22,994 nucleotides of DNA from an uncultured Bacteroidales bacterium (GCA_937915765.1 CALGHE010000066.1:1-22994); one strand, 5' to 3'. Positions 1-6,187 are shown, counted from the stretch's first letter. Numbers and translations: made by a program. The notes: generated by a model from the sequence alone, not told the origin.

Positions 1-337
1 TGTCCTCGCGCATACGGCTCCACTCGTCGCCACGGCTTATCACCTTGCTCATCAGCGCGTAAAGGTAGTAATTTGCGCGTGTTTTGAAAAACAATTGAGA
101 ATAATTTTGCATCTCGACAAGGATTTTGTCGTTGTTCTCGGTGGTGCAGAGCAGGTCGAATATGACGCCCCGTCCGCCGTTCCGGTCTGACGGAACTTCG
201 ACGTTCTCGAACGTGAGGCTCCTGATCTCGCCGTACTCCTCGCTCAGAAGGCTGTTCAGGAACGACCGCATCTGAGGCTCCTGGCCCATCAGCTTCTTGA
301 AGGCCCAGTCGGTCTTCAGATTAACATACTTTGTCAT
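1..337 (-). CDS. Rpn / PD-(D/E)XK nuclease 'transposase' family protein, truncated by window edge
   Basis: Only the first 112 codons are in the window; the gene continues past the left edge. The protein begins MTKYVNLKTDWAFKKLMG, the opening of the PDDEXK_2/Rpn family, which is often annotated as a Rpn-family recombination-promoting nuclease or putative transposase. Around residues 60-75 it has IFDLLCTTENNDKILVEMQ, which supplies the D...ExQ active-site signature of the family, followed by the FFKTRANYYLYALM helix. Family members are DNA endonucleases thought to promote recombination; they are usually scattered, multicopy genes and not true transposons. Third codon positions are GC-rich compared with the flanking spacer. 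The ATG at 337 is preceded by a good Bacteroidetes promoter about 35 nt upstream. The family call is strong; the cellular role is unknown. Confidence 0.85.
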   Translation of the reverse strand, partial: MTKYVNLKTDWAFKKLMGQEPQMRSFLNSLLSEEYGEIRSLTFENVEVPSDRNGGRGVIFDLLCTTENNDKILVEMQNYSQLFFKTRANYYLYALMSKVISRGDEWSRMRED

Positions 338-373
338 AGTTATAAATCATTTTAAAAACGTAAACATACGATG

Positions 374-404
374 CAAATGTACAACAAATGCAATTATTGC
401 ACAA
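374..404 (-). promoter_or_regulatory. Promoter of the Rpn-family gene, with a palindrome in its spacer
   Basis: On the minus strand a -33 TTG (402-404) lies 20 nt from a perfect TAnnTTTG -7 box, TACATTTG (374-381). This predicts a start near 368 and a leader of about 30 nt. The spacer holds a perfect palindrome, TGCAATTATTGCA (389-401), which abuts the -33 element and could be a repressor site. Confidence 0.7.
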
Positions 405-440
405 GAGCGCGGGCGGAAAAAATTGCGACTGAACAATAAA

Positions 441-468
441 AGAAAGAGACGTAGCGTACTACGTCTCT
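441..468 (-). terminator. Intrinsic terminator after pgpH (GAGACG-type palindrome)
   Basis: AGAGACGTAG (445-454) and CTACGTCTCT (459-468) form a perfect 10-bp stem with a CGTA loop. Read leftward it is followed by a T-rich tail (the complement of 431-444). It lies just past the pgpH stop codon. A closely similar hairpin ends another transcription unit at 12310-12335. Confidence 0.75.
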
Positions 469-483
469 GCACAGCACCGTCCA

Positions 484-2565
484 TCAGCGTTTCTCTTCCG
501 GGTACGAGATGCGGGTGTGATACATGTTTTTCAGCTTCTCCTTAATCACACTTTTTACGGTTTCTATATTCTGAAACGTGATTGGTGCGTCTTTGAATGC
601 GCCCTCTTTAATCTGAGAGTCCACAATGCGTTCCACCAAGTCGTTTATGCTTGAGTCTGTATATTCCTTCAGACTTCTGGAGGCGGCTTCCACCGCGTCA
701 CAGATCATGAGCACCGCCATCTCCTTGGAGTGCGGCAACGGCCCCGGATAGGTGAACTTGTCCACATCTATCTCTTTGTCCGGATAACGGTTTTTATACG
801 TTGTATAGAAATATTTAGCCACATTCCGCCCGTGGTGCGTCATGATGAACTCCTGAATCTGCTCGGGCAAGCCATGTTTCTTTGCAAGCTGCAGACCGTC
901 TGTCACGTGGCGTATTATAATCTGCGCGCTCCGTTCCTCGTCGTTTATCGCGTCGTGCGGATTCACGCCGGTCTGGTTTTCGGTGAAGAACACCGGGTTG
1001 GAGATTTTGCCGATGTCGTGATACAAAGCCCCCGTCCTTGCCAACATCGGGTTGCCCTCTATGCTCGCAGCTGCCTCTGCCGCAAGGTTAGACACCTGCA
1101 AGGAGTGCTGGAAACTGCCCGGCGCCACTTCTGAAAACTGACGCAACAGCGGATTGTTCGTGTTCGCCAGCTCCACCAACGTGACGTCAGATATGTAGCC
1201 AAACAATTTTTCCGCTATATATATAAAAGGGTAGGCAAAAAGCATCAGCACACCGTTCACAGCGAAAAGAGGAAGCACGCCGGCGCTCTTCTGCAGCTCT
1301 TCCGTTCCTTGCAAGGCGGAGTCCTGTATCATCGCAATGCCGAAGTACAGCACGCAATAGACAAGCACAATCACACACGCCGACTTGAACAGCTGCGACC
1401 GCTGATACAGATTTTTCAGCGTGCAGATGCAGGTCATGCCCGTCATAACCTGCAAGAACAGGAACTCAAATTTGTCATGCACAATGAAGGTACAGAGCGT
1501 AACCGTGGTAATATGCACAAACAGCGCCGTTCTCGTGTCGAAAAAAGAGGTTATCGTTATAGGCAAAATCGCATACGGTATCATATATACTATATGGCTA
1601 TTGTCCATATTGCCTGTTGACACCAGCGCGGTGACTATGCAGAACATAACTATCATAGACAGCATGAAGGCCACATTCTTTATCTTCTTCAGAAACTTCT
1701 GCCTGAACAGCATCAAATAAAAGAAGAATGTGAAAAGCACCGTAAACACAATTACCGCCTGCCCTATATTTATATAGGTGCTGTTGATATTGTCTTCGTC
1801 GCCCTCTATATTCATCTTCAGCGACACCAGCTTGTTGTAAGTCTCTTCATCGATGACCATTCCCTGCTCCGCTATCTTCTCGCCGCTCTGCACCAGCCCT
1901 CGTGTCGTGGAGATGCTGTTTCTCAGCTCCGTCTCCTGATTTTTCGTGTCTTTTTCGTTCCTTCTCAGATTTGGAACTAAGTATTTGTTCACATTATATT
2001 CGCTCAGAATGGACTTGTTCAGATTGCCCGGCATATCGTTCATGATCTCCTCATACGCCTCCATGGTAGAATAGATGTCACTCACCTTTTTTGGCTTTCC
2101 AGCCGTCTCGTTCTCCTTTATCTTCACGCCGGCCACGCTGGAGCTCGTCAGTTCGTCATATTCATTTTTTGAGACAATCCCCTTTGAATAAACCTCTTTC
2201 AGTTTGGACGATATGTACTTGGTATAAAGTTCCGCAATAGACGTTGAAGAAGAGGCGTCAGAAACGAAAACCTCAAGCTGCCTGTTCAGCACGGCCGTAT
2301 CCATATCGTAATAGACATACAGCTCGCGGCTGAGCAGGTCTTTGGTCTCCTGCTCAAGCTCTTTCTGCGTCTTGTTTATGCGGAATTCGAAAGGGGCGGT
2401 CAGGGTCTCGTACTGCCACGGCTTGCCGCTGTCAAACGTATATTTGAACGCTCCGTGGTTCGGGAATATGTTAACCACGACCACCGCTGCCAAGACGAAC
2501 AGCGCCAACACAATTGCAGTTCTGCGAACTTGCTCCTTGTCCTTTATCTGAAACTTCAATTTCAT
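484..2565 (-). CDS. pgpH: Cyclic-di-AMP phosphodiesterase, 7TM-HD family
   Basis: This is an inner-membrane PgpH/YqfF-type protein that hydrolyses the second messenger c-di-AMP. An N-terminal membrane anchor precedes a long extracytoplasmic 7TMR-HDED-like region. A block of hydrophobic helices follows, then a cytoplasmic HD domain. The HD metal motif is visible: the helix with H487 (SFQHSLQVSNLAAEAA), then LYHDIGKI with H516-D517, and THHGRN further on. The coding frame also has an ATG at 2598 (an upstream TTG at 2601 is less likely). I chose the ATG at 2565 (MKLKFQIKDKEQ) because family members start only a few residues before the first helix; the longer form remains possible. It has its own promoter and is followed by a hairpin terminator, so it is probably monocistronic. 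Confidence 0.93.
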   Translation of the reverse strand: MKLKFQIKDKEQVRRTAIVLALFVLAAVVVVNIFPNHGAFKYTFDSGKPWQYETLTAPFEFRINKTQKELEQETKDLLSRELYVYYDMDTAVLNRQLEVFVSDASSSTSIAELYTKYISSKLKEVYSKGIVSKNEYDELTSSSVAGVKIKENETAGKPKKVSDIYSTMEAYEEIMNDMPGNLNKSILSEYNVNKYLVPNLRRNEKDTKNQETELRNSISTTRGLVQSGEKIAEQGMVIDEETYNKLVSLKMNIEGDEDNINSTYINIGQAVIVFTVLFTFFFYLMLFRQKFLKKIKNVAFMLSMIVMFCIVTALVSTGNMDNSHIVYMIPYAILPITITSFFDTRTALFVHITTVTLCTFIVHDKFEFLFLQVMTGMTCICTLKNLYQRSQLFKSACVIVLVYCVLYFGIAMIQDSALQGTEELQKSAGVLPLFAVNGVLMLFAYPFIYIAEKLFGYISDVTLVELANTNNPLLRQFSEVAPGSFQHSLQVSNLAAEAAASIEGNPMLARTGALYHDIGKISNPVFFTENQTGVNPHDAINDEERSAQIIIRHVTDGLQLAKKHGLPEQIQEFIMTHHGRNVAKYFYTTYKNRYPDKEIDVDKFTYPGPLPHSKEMAVLMICDAVEAASRSLKEYTDSSINDLVERIVDSQIKEGAFKDAPITFQNIETVKSVIKEKLKNMYHTRISYPEEKR

Positions 2566-2629
2566 CTCACTTGTATTTATACATTTCCCGCTCGCCATCA
2601 ATAAAACGGTCTGCGTAATAAAAACGCTT

Positions 2630-2659
2630 CAAAGATAAAATATATCGTCATTATAACAA
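2630..2659 (-). promoter_or_regulatory. pgpH promoter
   Basis: On the minus strand TTG (2657-2659) is 19 nt from a perfect -7 box, TATCTTTG (2630-2637). The predicted start is near 2624. The -33 TTTG sits inside the T-tract of the upstream yegP terminator, so the two elements overlap. Confidence 0.75.
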
Positions 2660-2685
2660 AAAAAAGGACGACTTCTCTGTCGCCC
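2658..2685 (-). terminator. Intrinsic terminator of yegP
   Basis: Read leftward, GGGCGAC (complement of 2679-2685) pairs with GTCGTCC (complement of 2666-2672), including one G-T pair, around a 6-nt loop. A run of eight T follows (complement of 2658-2665). It lies 24 nt past the yegP stop. Confidence 0.8.
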
Positions 2686-2709
2686 TTCTCAAAAAAAATC
2701 GATTAAATT

Positions 2710-3042
2710 TTATTCGCACAAATCTTTAATTTCTGCTTCCGGAGCATTTTTCATAACAGAAGCGATGCCGTTTTTGCATCCGGACTCAGAAGCGTACATC
2801 TGGCTTGTGCCGATAACCTGACCGTTAGACGCCTTCAGGTTAAAATGAAATTTGCCATTCGCAGCCTCTTTCATCTCGAAGCGCTTCTCTTCCAAACTGT
2901 TCTTCTTCACAGACTCTATACCGTTAAGGCAAGATGCTTTCTGCTTGTAACCTTCGCTTGAAAGTATGATTTCGCCATTTCCAGCCTTCAAATTAAACTG
3001 AAACTCTCCGTTCTTTCTTGTTGTAATTTCAAATTTAGCCAT
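2710..3042 (-). CDS. yegP: YegP-family protein, two DUF1508 repeats
   Basis: A 110-residue protein made of two copies of the small DUF1508 beta-rich unit. The first unit contains GEFQFNLKAGNGEIILSSEGY and ends CLNGIESVKKN; the second contains GKFHFNLKASNGQVIGTSQMY and ends CKNGIASVMKN. This is the complete tandem form typical of YegP. The biochemical role of the family is not established. It is a single-gene unit with its own promoter upstream and a clear terminator downstream. The ATG start at 3042 fits the family N-terminus (MAKFEITTRKNGEF). No signal peptide or membrane segment is seen, so it should be cytoplasmic. Confidence 0.93.
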   Translation of the reverse strand: MAKFEITTRKNGEFQFNLKAGNGEIILSSEGYKQKASCLNGIESVKKNSLEEKRFEMKEAANGKFHFNLKASNGQVIGTSQMYASESGCKNGIASVMKNAPEAEIKDLCE

Positions 3043-3077
3043 ACTGTCATTTTTTTATTGTTAAGTAAGATATATGG

Positions 3078-3107
3078 CGAACATAGTTTATTTTTTCGAC
3101 TTTTCAA
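3078..3107 (-). promoter_or_regulatory. Probable yegP promoter
   Basis: On the minus strand TTG (3105-3107) is 19 nt from TATGTTCG (3078-3085), a one-mismatch TAnnTTTG box. The predicted leader is about 30 nt. Confidence 0.5.
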
Positions 3108-3111
3108 AATT

Positions 3112-3192
3112 TTACGGCAGATTTTTGAAAAAAAGTTTCCAAACACGTGCTGCCCTTTCTTTTAAGTTGGTTTCTATAAATTCATTTTGCAT
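3112..3192 (-). CDS. Possible small protein, 26 residues
   Basis: A short ORF runs from ATG at 3192 to TAA at 3112. It encodes MQNEFIETNLKERAARVWKL followed by FFKNLP. The composition looks protein-like: charged and amphipathic, with a likely single helix (FIETNLKERAARVWKLFF). It ends just upstream of the yegP promoter, on the same strand. No canonical promoter or ribosome site was found directly upstream; the sequence before it is the structured region described separately. I do not recognise the peptide. It could be a real small protein, a leader peptide or chance. Confidence 0.3.
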   Translation of the reverse strand: MQNEFIETNLKERAARVWKLFFKNLP

Positions 3193-3355
3193 AATTTTTG
3201 AATTTATTTCGAGCTGATTGCTGAACGAAAGAAGGGAGCGGTGCGGACAGTGAGACCGACTGGCAACCAGCAAGTTGCCGAATCAAATCAAAAAGTGCCG
3301 AAAGATTCGCCCTTTGATTTATACTTCCTTAATTACAAACATTGAATTTATAGAA
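3172..3355. repeat. 13-bp inverted-repeat pair flanking a structured spacer
   Basis: TTCTATAAATTCA (3172-3184) and its exact complement TGAATTTATAGAA (3343-3355) enclose about 158 nt. No target-site duplication is visible outside the arms. The left arm also falls inside the possible 26-residue ORF. The pair could be a miniature element's ends or two operator half-sites. Confidence 0.5.
3262..3320. other. Structured, possibly non-coding RNA or leader region
   Basis: This part of the 403-nt gap between yegP and hemG holds three perfect stems close together. GGCAAC (3262-3267) pairs with GTTGCC (3274-3279). CGAATC (3279-3284) pairs with GATTCG (3304-3309). AAATCAAA (3285-3292) pairs with TTTGATTT (3313-3320). 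The last two interleave, so they are either alternative folds or a pseudoknot. The block is more GC-rich than its AT-rich surroundings. It sits upstream of the hemG promoter and, on the other strand, upstream of the small ORF. I could match it to no riboswitch class with confidence. Confidence 0.4.
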
Positions 3356-3368
3356 CTCACATTAAAAC

Positions 3369-3414
3369 CCCAATTAATAGGGATTGACGCATTCTTCGCT
3401 TAGACATACCTTTG
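3369..3414 (+). promoter_or_regulatory. hemG promoter with CCCAATTAATAGGG operator-like box
   Basis: TTG (3384-3386) is 20 nt from a perfect -7 box, TACCTTTG (3407-3414), predicting a start near 3420. Immediately upstream of -33 is CCCAATTAATAGGG (3369-3382), a near-palindrome of the form CCCnATTAATnGGG. The same 14-mer at the same spacing precedes the DUF454 gene. Confidence 0.75.
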
Positions 3415-3445
3415 CCTCACTAAAATAAATTTAAAACATATTATC

Positions 3446-4810
3446 ATGCACAAAAAAAATGTAGCTATCATAGGAGCCGGGATAACAGGTCTGACTGCGG
3501 CCTTCTACGCCAAACGGCTCGGTGCCGAGGTTCATTTGTTTGATTCTGCAGGAACGTACGGCGGACAAATTCAGACTAAACGCAATGGCAAATTTGTGTG
3601 GGAGACCGGCCCTTGCACCGGAACGATAGGCTCTCCGGATGTAGCCGAACTGTTTGAAGACTTGGGCTTGGATATCCAGGAGACTGCCGACCCGACTCTT
3701 GCTCAGAACAGATATATATGGAAAGGCGACAGGCTCCACCCTCTTCCCTCCTCGCTTGTTTCCGGAATACAAACTCCCCTCTTTTCATGGAAAGACAAAC
3801 TCGGAATCTTGCTGGAGCCGTTCAGGCCAAAGGGCGACGACCCGGAGGAGAGCCTCGCCTCTTTTGTGAGACGAAGACTTGGAGAGTCTATCCTCGACTA
3901 TGCGGTTGACCCGTTCGTGTCCGGCGTTTATGCAAGCACTCCGGAACACGTCATCCCGAAATACGCGCTGCCGAAACTTTATGCGCTTGAAGAGAAGCAT
4001 GGCAGCTTAATCTTGGGCAGCATCCATAAGATGAAAGAGCCTAAGAGCGACCGAGACAAAAAAGCTACGAAAAAGATTTTCTCTGCCAAAGGCGGATTGT
4101 CTGCCTTGATTGAAAGTTTGGCAGAAAACATCGGAACAGAAAACATATCTCTGAACGCCGGCAACCTTTGCGTCTCGCCAAACGGGAACTCCTTCATTGT
4201 TTCTTGCAACGGGACTGAACAATCCTTCACGCACGTAATCTTCACAGGCGGAGCAAACCGGCTCCCGGAAGCATGCCCATTTTTGCTGAACAGAGGCATC
4301 GACAGCGCCTTTGACGTAAACTACACAAAAGTGATGGAGGTGGCTGTCGGGTTCGAAAAATGGGAAGGCAGATGCCTTGACGGATTCGGGGCTTTAGTGC
4401 CATCTAAAGAAGGTCGCAAAATACTCGGTGCGCTGTTTCTATCCTCGCTTTTTAAAAACAGGGCTCCGAAAGATGGAGCTATGCTCTCCGTGTTTATGGG
4501 CGGCAAAAGACACCCTGAATATCTTGACCTGACTGACGACGAGGTTTTCGACATAGTGAAAGACGAGCTTTCGAGCATGTTTAACCTGAAAGATTTCCGT
4601 CCCGACCTTTTTGAAATAACAAGGCATCAGAACGCCATCCCTATGTATGACGCCGCAACCCCGGGCAGACAAGAGGGGTATTCTAAAGCGGAACAGATGT
4701 TTCCAGGCTTGCTTCTGGGCGGCAACGGAATTGGCGGAATTGGCATGGCAGACCGAATAAAGCAGGGAAAAGCGCTCGCTACAAAACTTTTGCAGGCTCA
4801 TGCGCGTTAA
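3446..4810 (+). CDS. hemG: Protoporphyrinogen oxidase (FAD, HemG/HemY type)
   Basis: This enzyme catalyses the six-electron oxidation of protoporphyrinogen IX to protoporphyrin IX, the penultimate step of heme synthesis. The 454 residues match the usual length of the FAD-dependent oxygen-using type. The N-terminus has the dinucleotide fold, IIGAGITGLTAAFYAKRLG (glycines 10, 12 and 15), with FDSAGTYGGQI as the second FAD-contacting strand. The C-terminus has LLLGGNGIGGIGMADRIKQG, the typical closing FAD motif of the PPOX/amine-oxidase superfamily. It is a lone gene on its own promoter; other heme genes are not in the window. Bacteroidetes often have only the last heme steps, so it may serve salvage of imported porphyrins. 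The symbol follows common Bacteroidetes usage and does not mean the E. coli flavodoxin-type HemG. Confidence 0.92.
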   Translation: MHKKNVAIIGAGITGLTAAFYAKRLGAEVHLFDSAGTYGGQIQTKRNGKFVWETGPCTGTIGSPDVAELFEDLGLDIQETADPTLAQNRYIWKGDRLHPLPSSLVSGIQTPLFSWKDKLGILLEPFRPKGDDPEESLASFVRRRLGESILDYAVDPFVSGVYASTPEHVIPKYALPKLYALEEKHGSLILGSIHKMKEPKSDRDKKATKKIFSAKGGLSALIESLAENIGTENISLNAGNLCVSPNGNSFIVSCNGTEQSFTHVIFTGGANRLPEACPFLLNRGIDSAFDVNYTKVMEVAVGFEKWEGRCLDGFGALVPSKEGRKILGALFLSSLFKNRAPKDGAMLSVFMGGKRHPEYLDLTDDEVFDIVKDELSSMFNLKDFRPDLFEITRHQNAIPMYDAATPGRQEGYSKAEQMFPGLLLGGNGIGGIGMADRIKQGKALATKLLQAHAR

Positions 4811-4887
4811 TGCATTGGGCTACTTCTGCAAATCAGGTCAAAACAGCAATGGCAAGACACTGTTTTACAGAAACAGCCTAAAAAAAT

Positions 4888-4933
4888 CCCAATTAATAGG
4901 GATTGACTAAATCTCGAACATAACTTACTTTTG
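4888..4933 (+). promoter_or_regulatory. DUF454 gene promoter with the same CCCAATTAATAGGG box
   Basis: CCCAATTAATAGGG (4888-4901) runs straight into the -33 TTG (4903-4905). A 20-nt spacer and a perfect -7 box, TACTTTTG (4926-4933), follow. The geometry is identical to the hemG promoter. The predicted start is within about 10 nt of the ATG at 4947, so the transcript would be almost leaderless. Confidence 0.75.
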
Positions 4934-4946
4934 CAGAAAAAAAAAG

Positions 4947-5327
4947 ATGAGAAGCGTCAGAAACGTGAAAAAAGCGATTTACGTCTCAGCCGGCAGCATT
5001 TCGCTGGTGCTTGGCACCATTGGGATATTCACTCCAATCCTGCCCACCACCCCGCTGTACCTGCTGACAGCCTGGTTCTACGCAAGAAGTTCCGACTCGC
5101 TGTACAACAAAGCGATGAACAACAAGTACTTCGGGAACATTGTACGGAACTTTCAAGAGAACAAAGTGATTCCGCCCAAAGCGAAATTCATCTCTATAAG
5201 CACGCTCTGGGTTACGATTCTCTTATCTATATATATTGTAAATATACTATGGGTACGTATATTATTACTTATCATCGCCATTTGTGTGACTATACATATA
5301 TTATCCTACAGAAGTTTTAACCGATAA
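4947..5327 (+). CDS. ybaN: DUF454 (YbaN-family) inner-membrane protein
   Basis: A 126-residue membrane protein. The family signature is clear: LGTIGIFTPILPTTPLYLLTAWFYARSSDSLYN, then NKYFGNIVRNFQENKVIPPKAKF. Three or four hydrophobic segments can be drawn (about residues 10-30, 33-47, 82-98 and 100-120), with a positively charged N-terminus (MRSVRNVKK). The molecular function of DUF454 is not established. No alternative ATG lies near the start, so the very short leader implied by the promoter seems real. The operator box shared with hemG suggests co-regulation and hence a possible link to porphyrin, iron or redox status; that link is inference. The gene is followed by a long AT-rich spacer. 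Confidence 0.9.
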   Translation: MRSVRNVKKAIYVSAGSISLVLGTIGIFTPILPTTPLYLLTAWFYARSSDSLYNKAMNNKYFGNIVRNFQENKVIPPKAKFISISTLWVTILLSIYIVNILWVRILLLIIAICVTIHILSYRSFNR

Positions 5328-5690
5328 CAATTTTTCGTCATTTTAATCCTTAATTTTCTATCTGTTTTGTTTTTTTCGTGTTTTTGTTACAATCCAAAAC
5401 TAGCCTCAAACACATTCAAAATATCATTTTGTCAATAAAACCGACAAAATCAGTTACAAATGTCAAGCAAGCGTATATTTTTCAATCTTTTTAGGTCATT
5501 TTAATGATTATACACCAAATTATACATCATTTACAAATAATTATACAATCTTTATTCAAAACAAAACAACTATCCATTTTATATAAAATATTATATATCA
5601 ACACTTTAACACTTTAAAACAAAGAAACATCAAGAATCAAAAAGAACTTTAATTCAAAAAAAATCAAACTTTTTGAAAAAAAATTCATTA
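5328..5690. other. AT-rich intergenic region with three ATTATACA boxes
   Basis: No gene can be supported in this strongly AT-rich stretch. It contains the palindrome TCATTTTAATGA (5496-5507). Immediately after it come three copies of ATTATACA, at 5507-5514, 5519-5526 and 5540-5547 (steps of 12 and 21 nt). One copy reads TTATACACC, one mismatch from a DnaA-box-like 9-mer; the others match less well. The region ends at the promoter of the duplicated small genes. It could be a regulatory region for them. Confidence 0.5.
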
Positions 5691-5695
5691 AATAG

Positions 5696-5726
5696 TTTGC
5701 ATTTTATCAAAAAACACTTACCTTTG
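5696..5726 (+). promoter_or_regulatory. Promoter of the duplicated small-peptide locus
   Basis: TTTG (5696-5699) is 19 nt from a perfect -7 box, TACCTTTG (5719-5726), one of the best consensus promoters in the window. The predicted start near 5732 gives a leader of about 50 nt to the first ATG at 5782. The terminator at 6079-6120 would give a transcript of roughly 380 nt carrying both small genes. Confidence 0.8.
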
Positions 5727-5781
5727 TATCGTAAAACAAAAACAAACAGATTTTTACTAACATTTTAAAACTTTAAAGCGT

Positions 5782-5880
5782 ATGGTTATTGCATATTTTT
5801 TCATCGGAGCATTGGTTGCGGCTATGGCGGCTAAAATCGCAGTGGCAAAAAATTTCAACAGCAACTCTTTTATTGACTAA
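5782..5880 (+). CDS. Small hydrophobic peptide, copy 1 (32 residues)
   Basis: The ORF runs from ATG at 5782 to TAA at 5880. The peptide starts MVIAYFFIGALVAAMAAKIA and ends with a polar tail, NFNSNSFID. Residues 2-22 form a likely single membrane helix, interrupted by one lysine (K18). I do not recognise the family. It is the first gene after a strong consensus promoter. Copy 2, 130 bp downstream, encodes exactly the same peptide. The two coding sequences differ at four third-codon positions, all synonymous, which is good evidence of real translation under selection. Size, hydrophobicity and tandem copies recall type I toxins or small membrane regulators, but no antisense RNA promoter was found, so the function is open. 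Confidence 0.75.
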   Translation: MVIAYFFIGALVAAMAAKIAVAKNFNSNSFID

Positions 5881-5911
5881 TTCAGTTTTAACATTTAAAA
5901 CTTTAAGGCTT

Positions 5912-6010
5912 ATGGTTATTGCATATTTCTTTATCGGAGCATTGGTTGCGGCTATGGCGGCTAAAATCGCAGTGGCGAAAAATTTTAACAGCAACTCTTT
6001 TATTGACTAA
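5912..6010 (+). CDS. Small hydrophobic peptide, copy 2 (32 residues)
   Basis: The ORF runs from ATG at 5912 to TAA at 6010 and encodes a peptide identical to copy 1. The changes are Phe codons TTT/TTC swapped at positions 6 and 7, Ala GCA to GCG at 22, and Phe TTC to TTT at 25. The leader is also duplicated: AACATTTAAAACTTTAAGGC here versus AACATTTTAAAACTTTAAAG before copy 1. There is no separate promoter, so it should be co-transcribed with copy 1. About 70 nt further on is a strong terminator. A 10-codon ORF (6046-6078) lies between but is too short to call. Confidence 0.75.
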   Translation: MVIAYFFIGALVAAMAAKIAVAKNFNSNSFID

Positions 6011-6078
6011 AAAAAACAAGTTAGTAACTTTTAAATATAAATTTTATGGATACGGTCCGACGATTTTTCGGAAAATGA

Positions 6079-6120
6079 AAGGCTCATTTCTAACAAAGAA
6101 TGAAGCCTTTTTTTCTTTTT
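6079..6120 (+). terminator. Intrinsic terminator of the small-peptide locus
   Basis: AAGGCTCATT (6079-6088) pairs with AATGAAGCCTT (6099-6109) with one bulged base. An uninterrupted T-run and a T-rich tail follow, to 6120. Confidence 0.85.
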
Positions 6121-6187
6121 ATCTGCCTTCCTGAGCATTTTATTAAAAAAAATAAAATCTGCCTCCTTATCTTTTGACGCAAATCAT

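Larger units (their letters stand above)
5759..6010 (+). repeat. Tandem duplication, about 130-bp unit, two copies
   Basis: Copy 1 spans 5759-5880 and copy 2 spans 5890-6010. Each unit contains a 22-23 nt AT-rich leader plus one complete 33-codon ORF. The period is 130 bp measured ATG to ATG. Divergence is confined to the leader and to four synonymous sites. Confidence 0.9.

Noticed and set aside
3225..3320. SAM-type riboswitch
   Set aside because: A GGCAACC segment and a nearby GCCGAATC resemble parts of the SAM-I core, but the other core segments and the expected downstream methionine gene are missing.
5328..5690. Chromosomal origin near dnaN in the AT-rich region
   Set aside because: Only one box is close to a DnaA consensus, dnaA is absent, and dnaN is often unlinked from the origin in this phylum. 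Genome-wide skew would be needed.
5773..6010. 73-residue ORFs on both strands spanning the small-gene duplication
   Set aside because: They run through both duplicated units in the wrong frame and simply reflect the repeat. The 33-codon frame is the one supported by synonymous divergence.
5759..6010. Antisense RNA promoter that would make the peptide genes a type I toxin-antitoxin locus
   Set aside because: No CAAAnnTA (minus-strand -7 box) was found across the duplicated region, so the toxin idea remains only a possibility.
6046..6078. 10-codon ORF (MDTVRRFFGK) after the second small-peptide gene
   Set aside because: Too short to separate from chance, and it overlaps the approach to the terminator.
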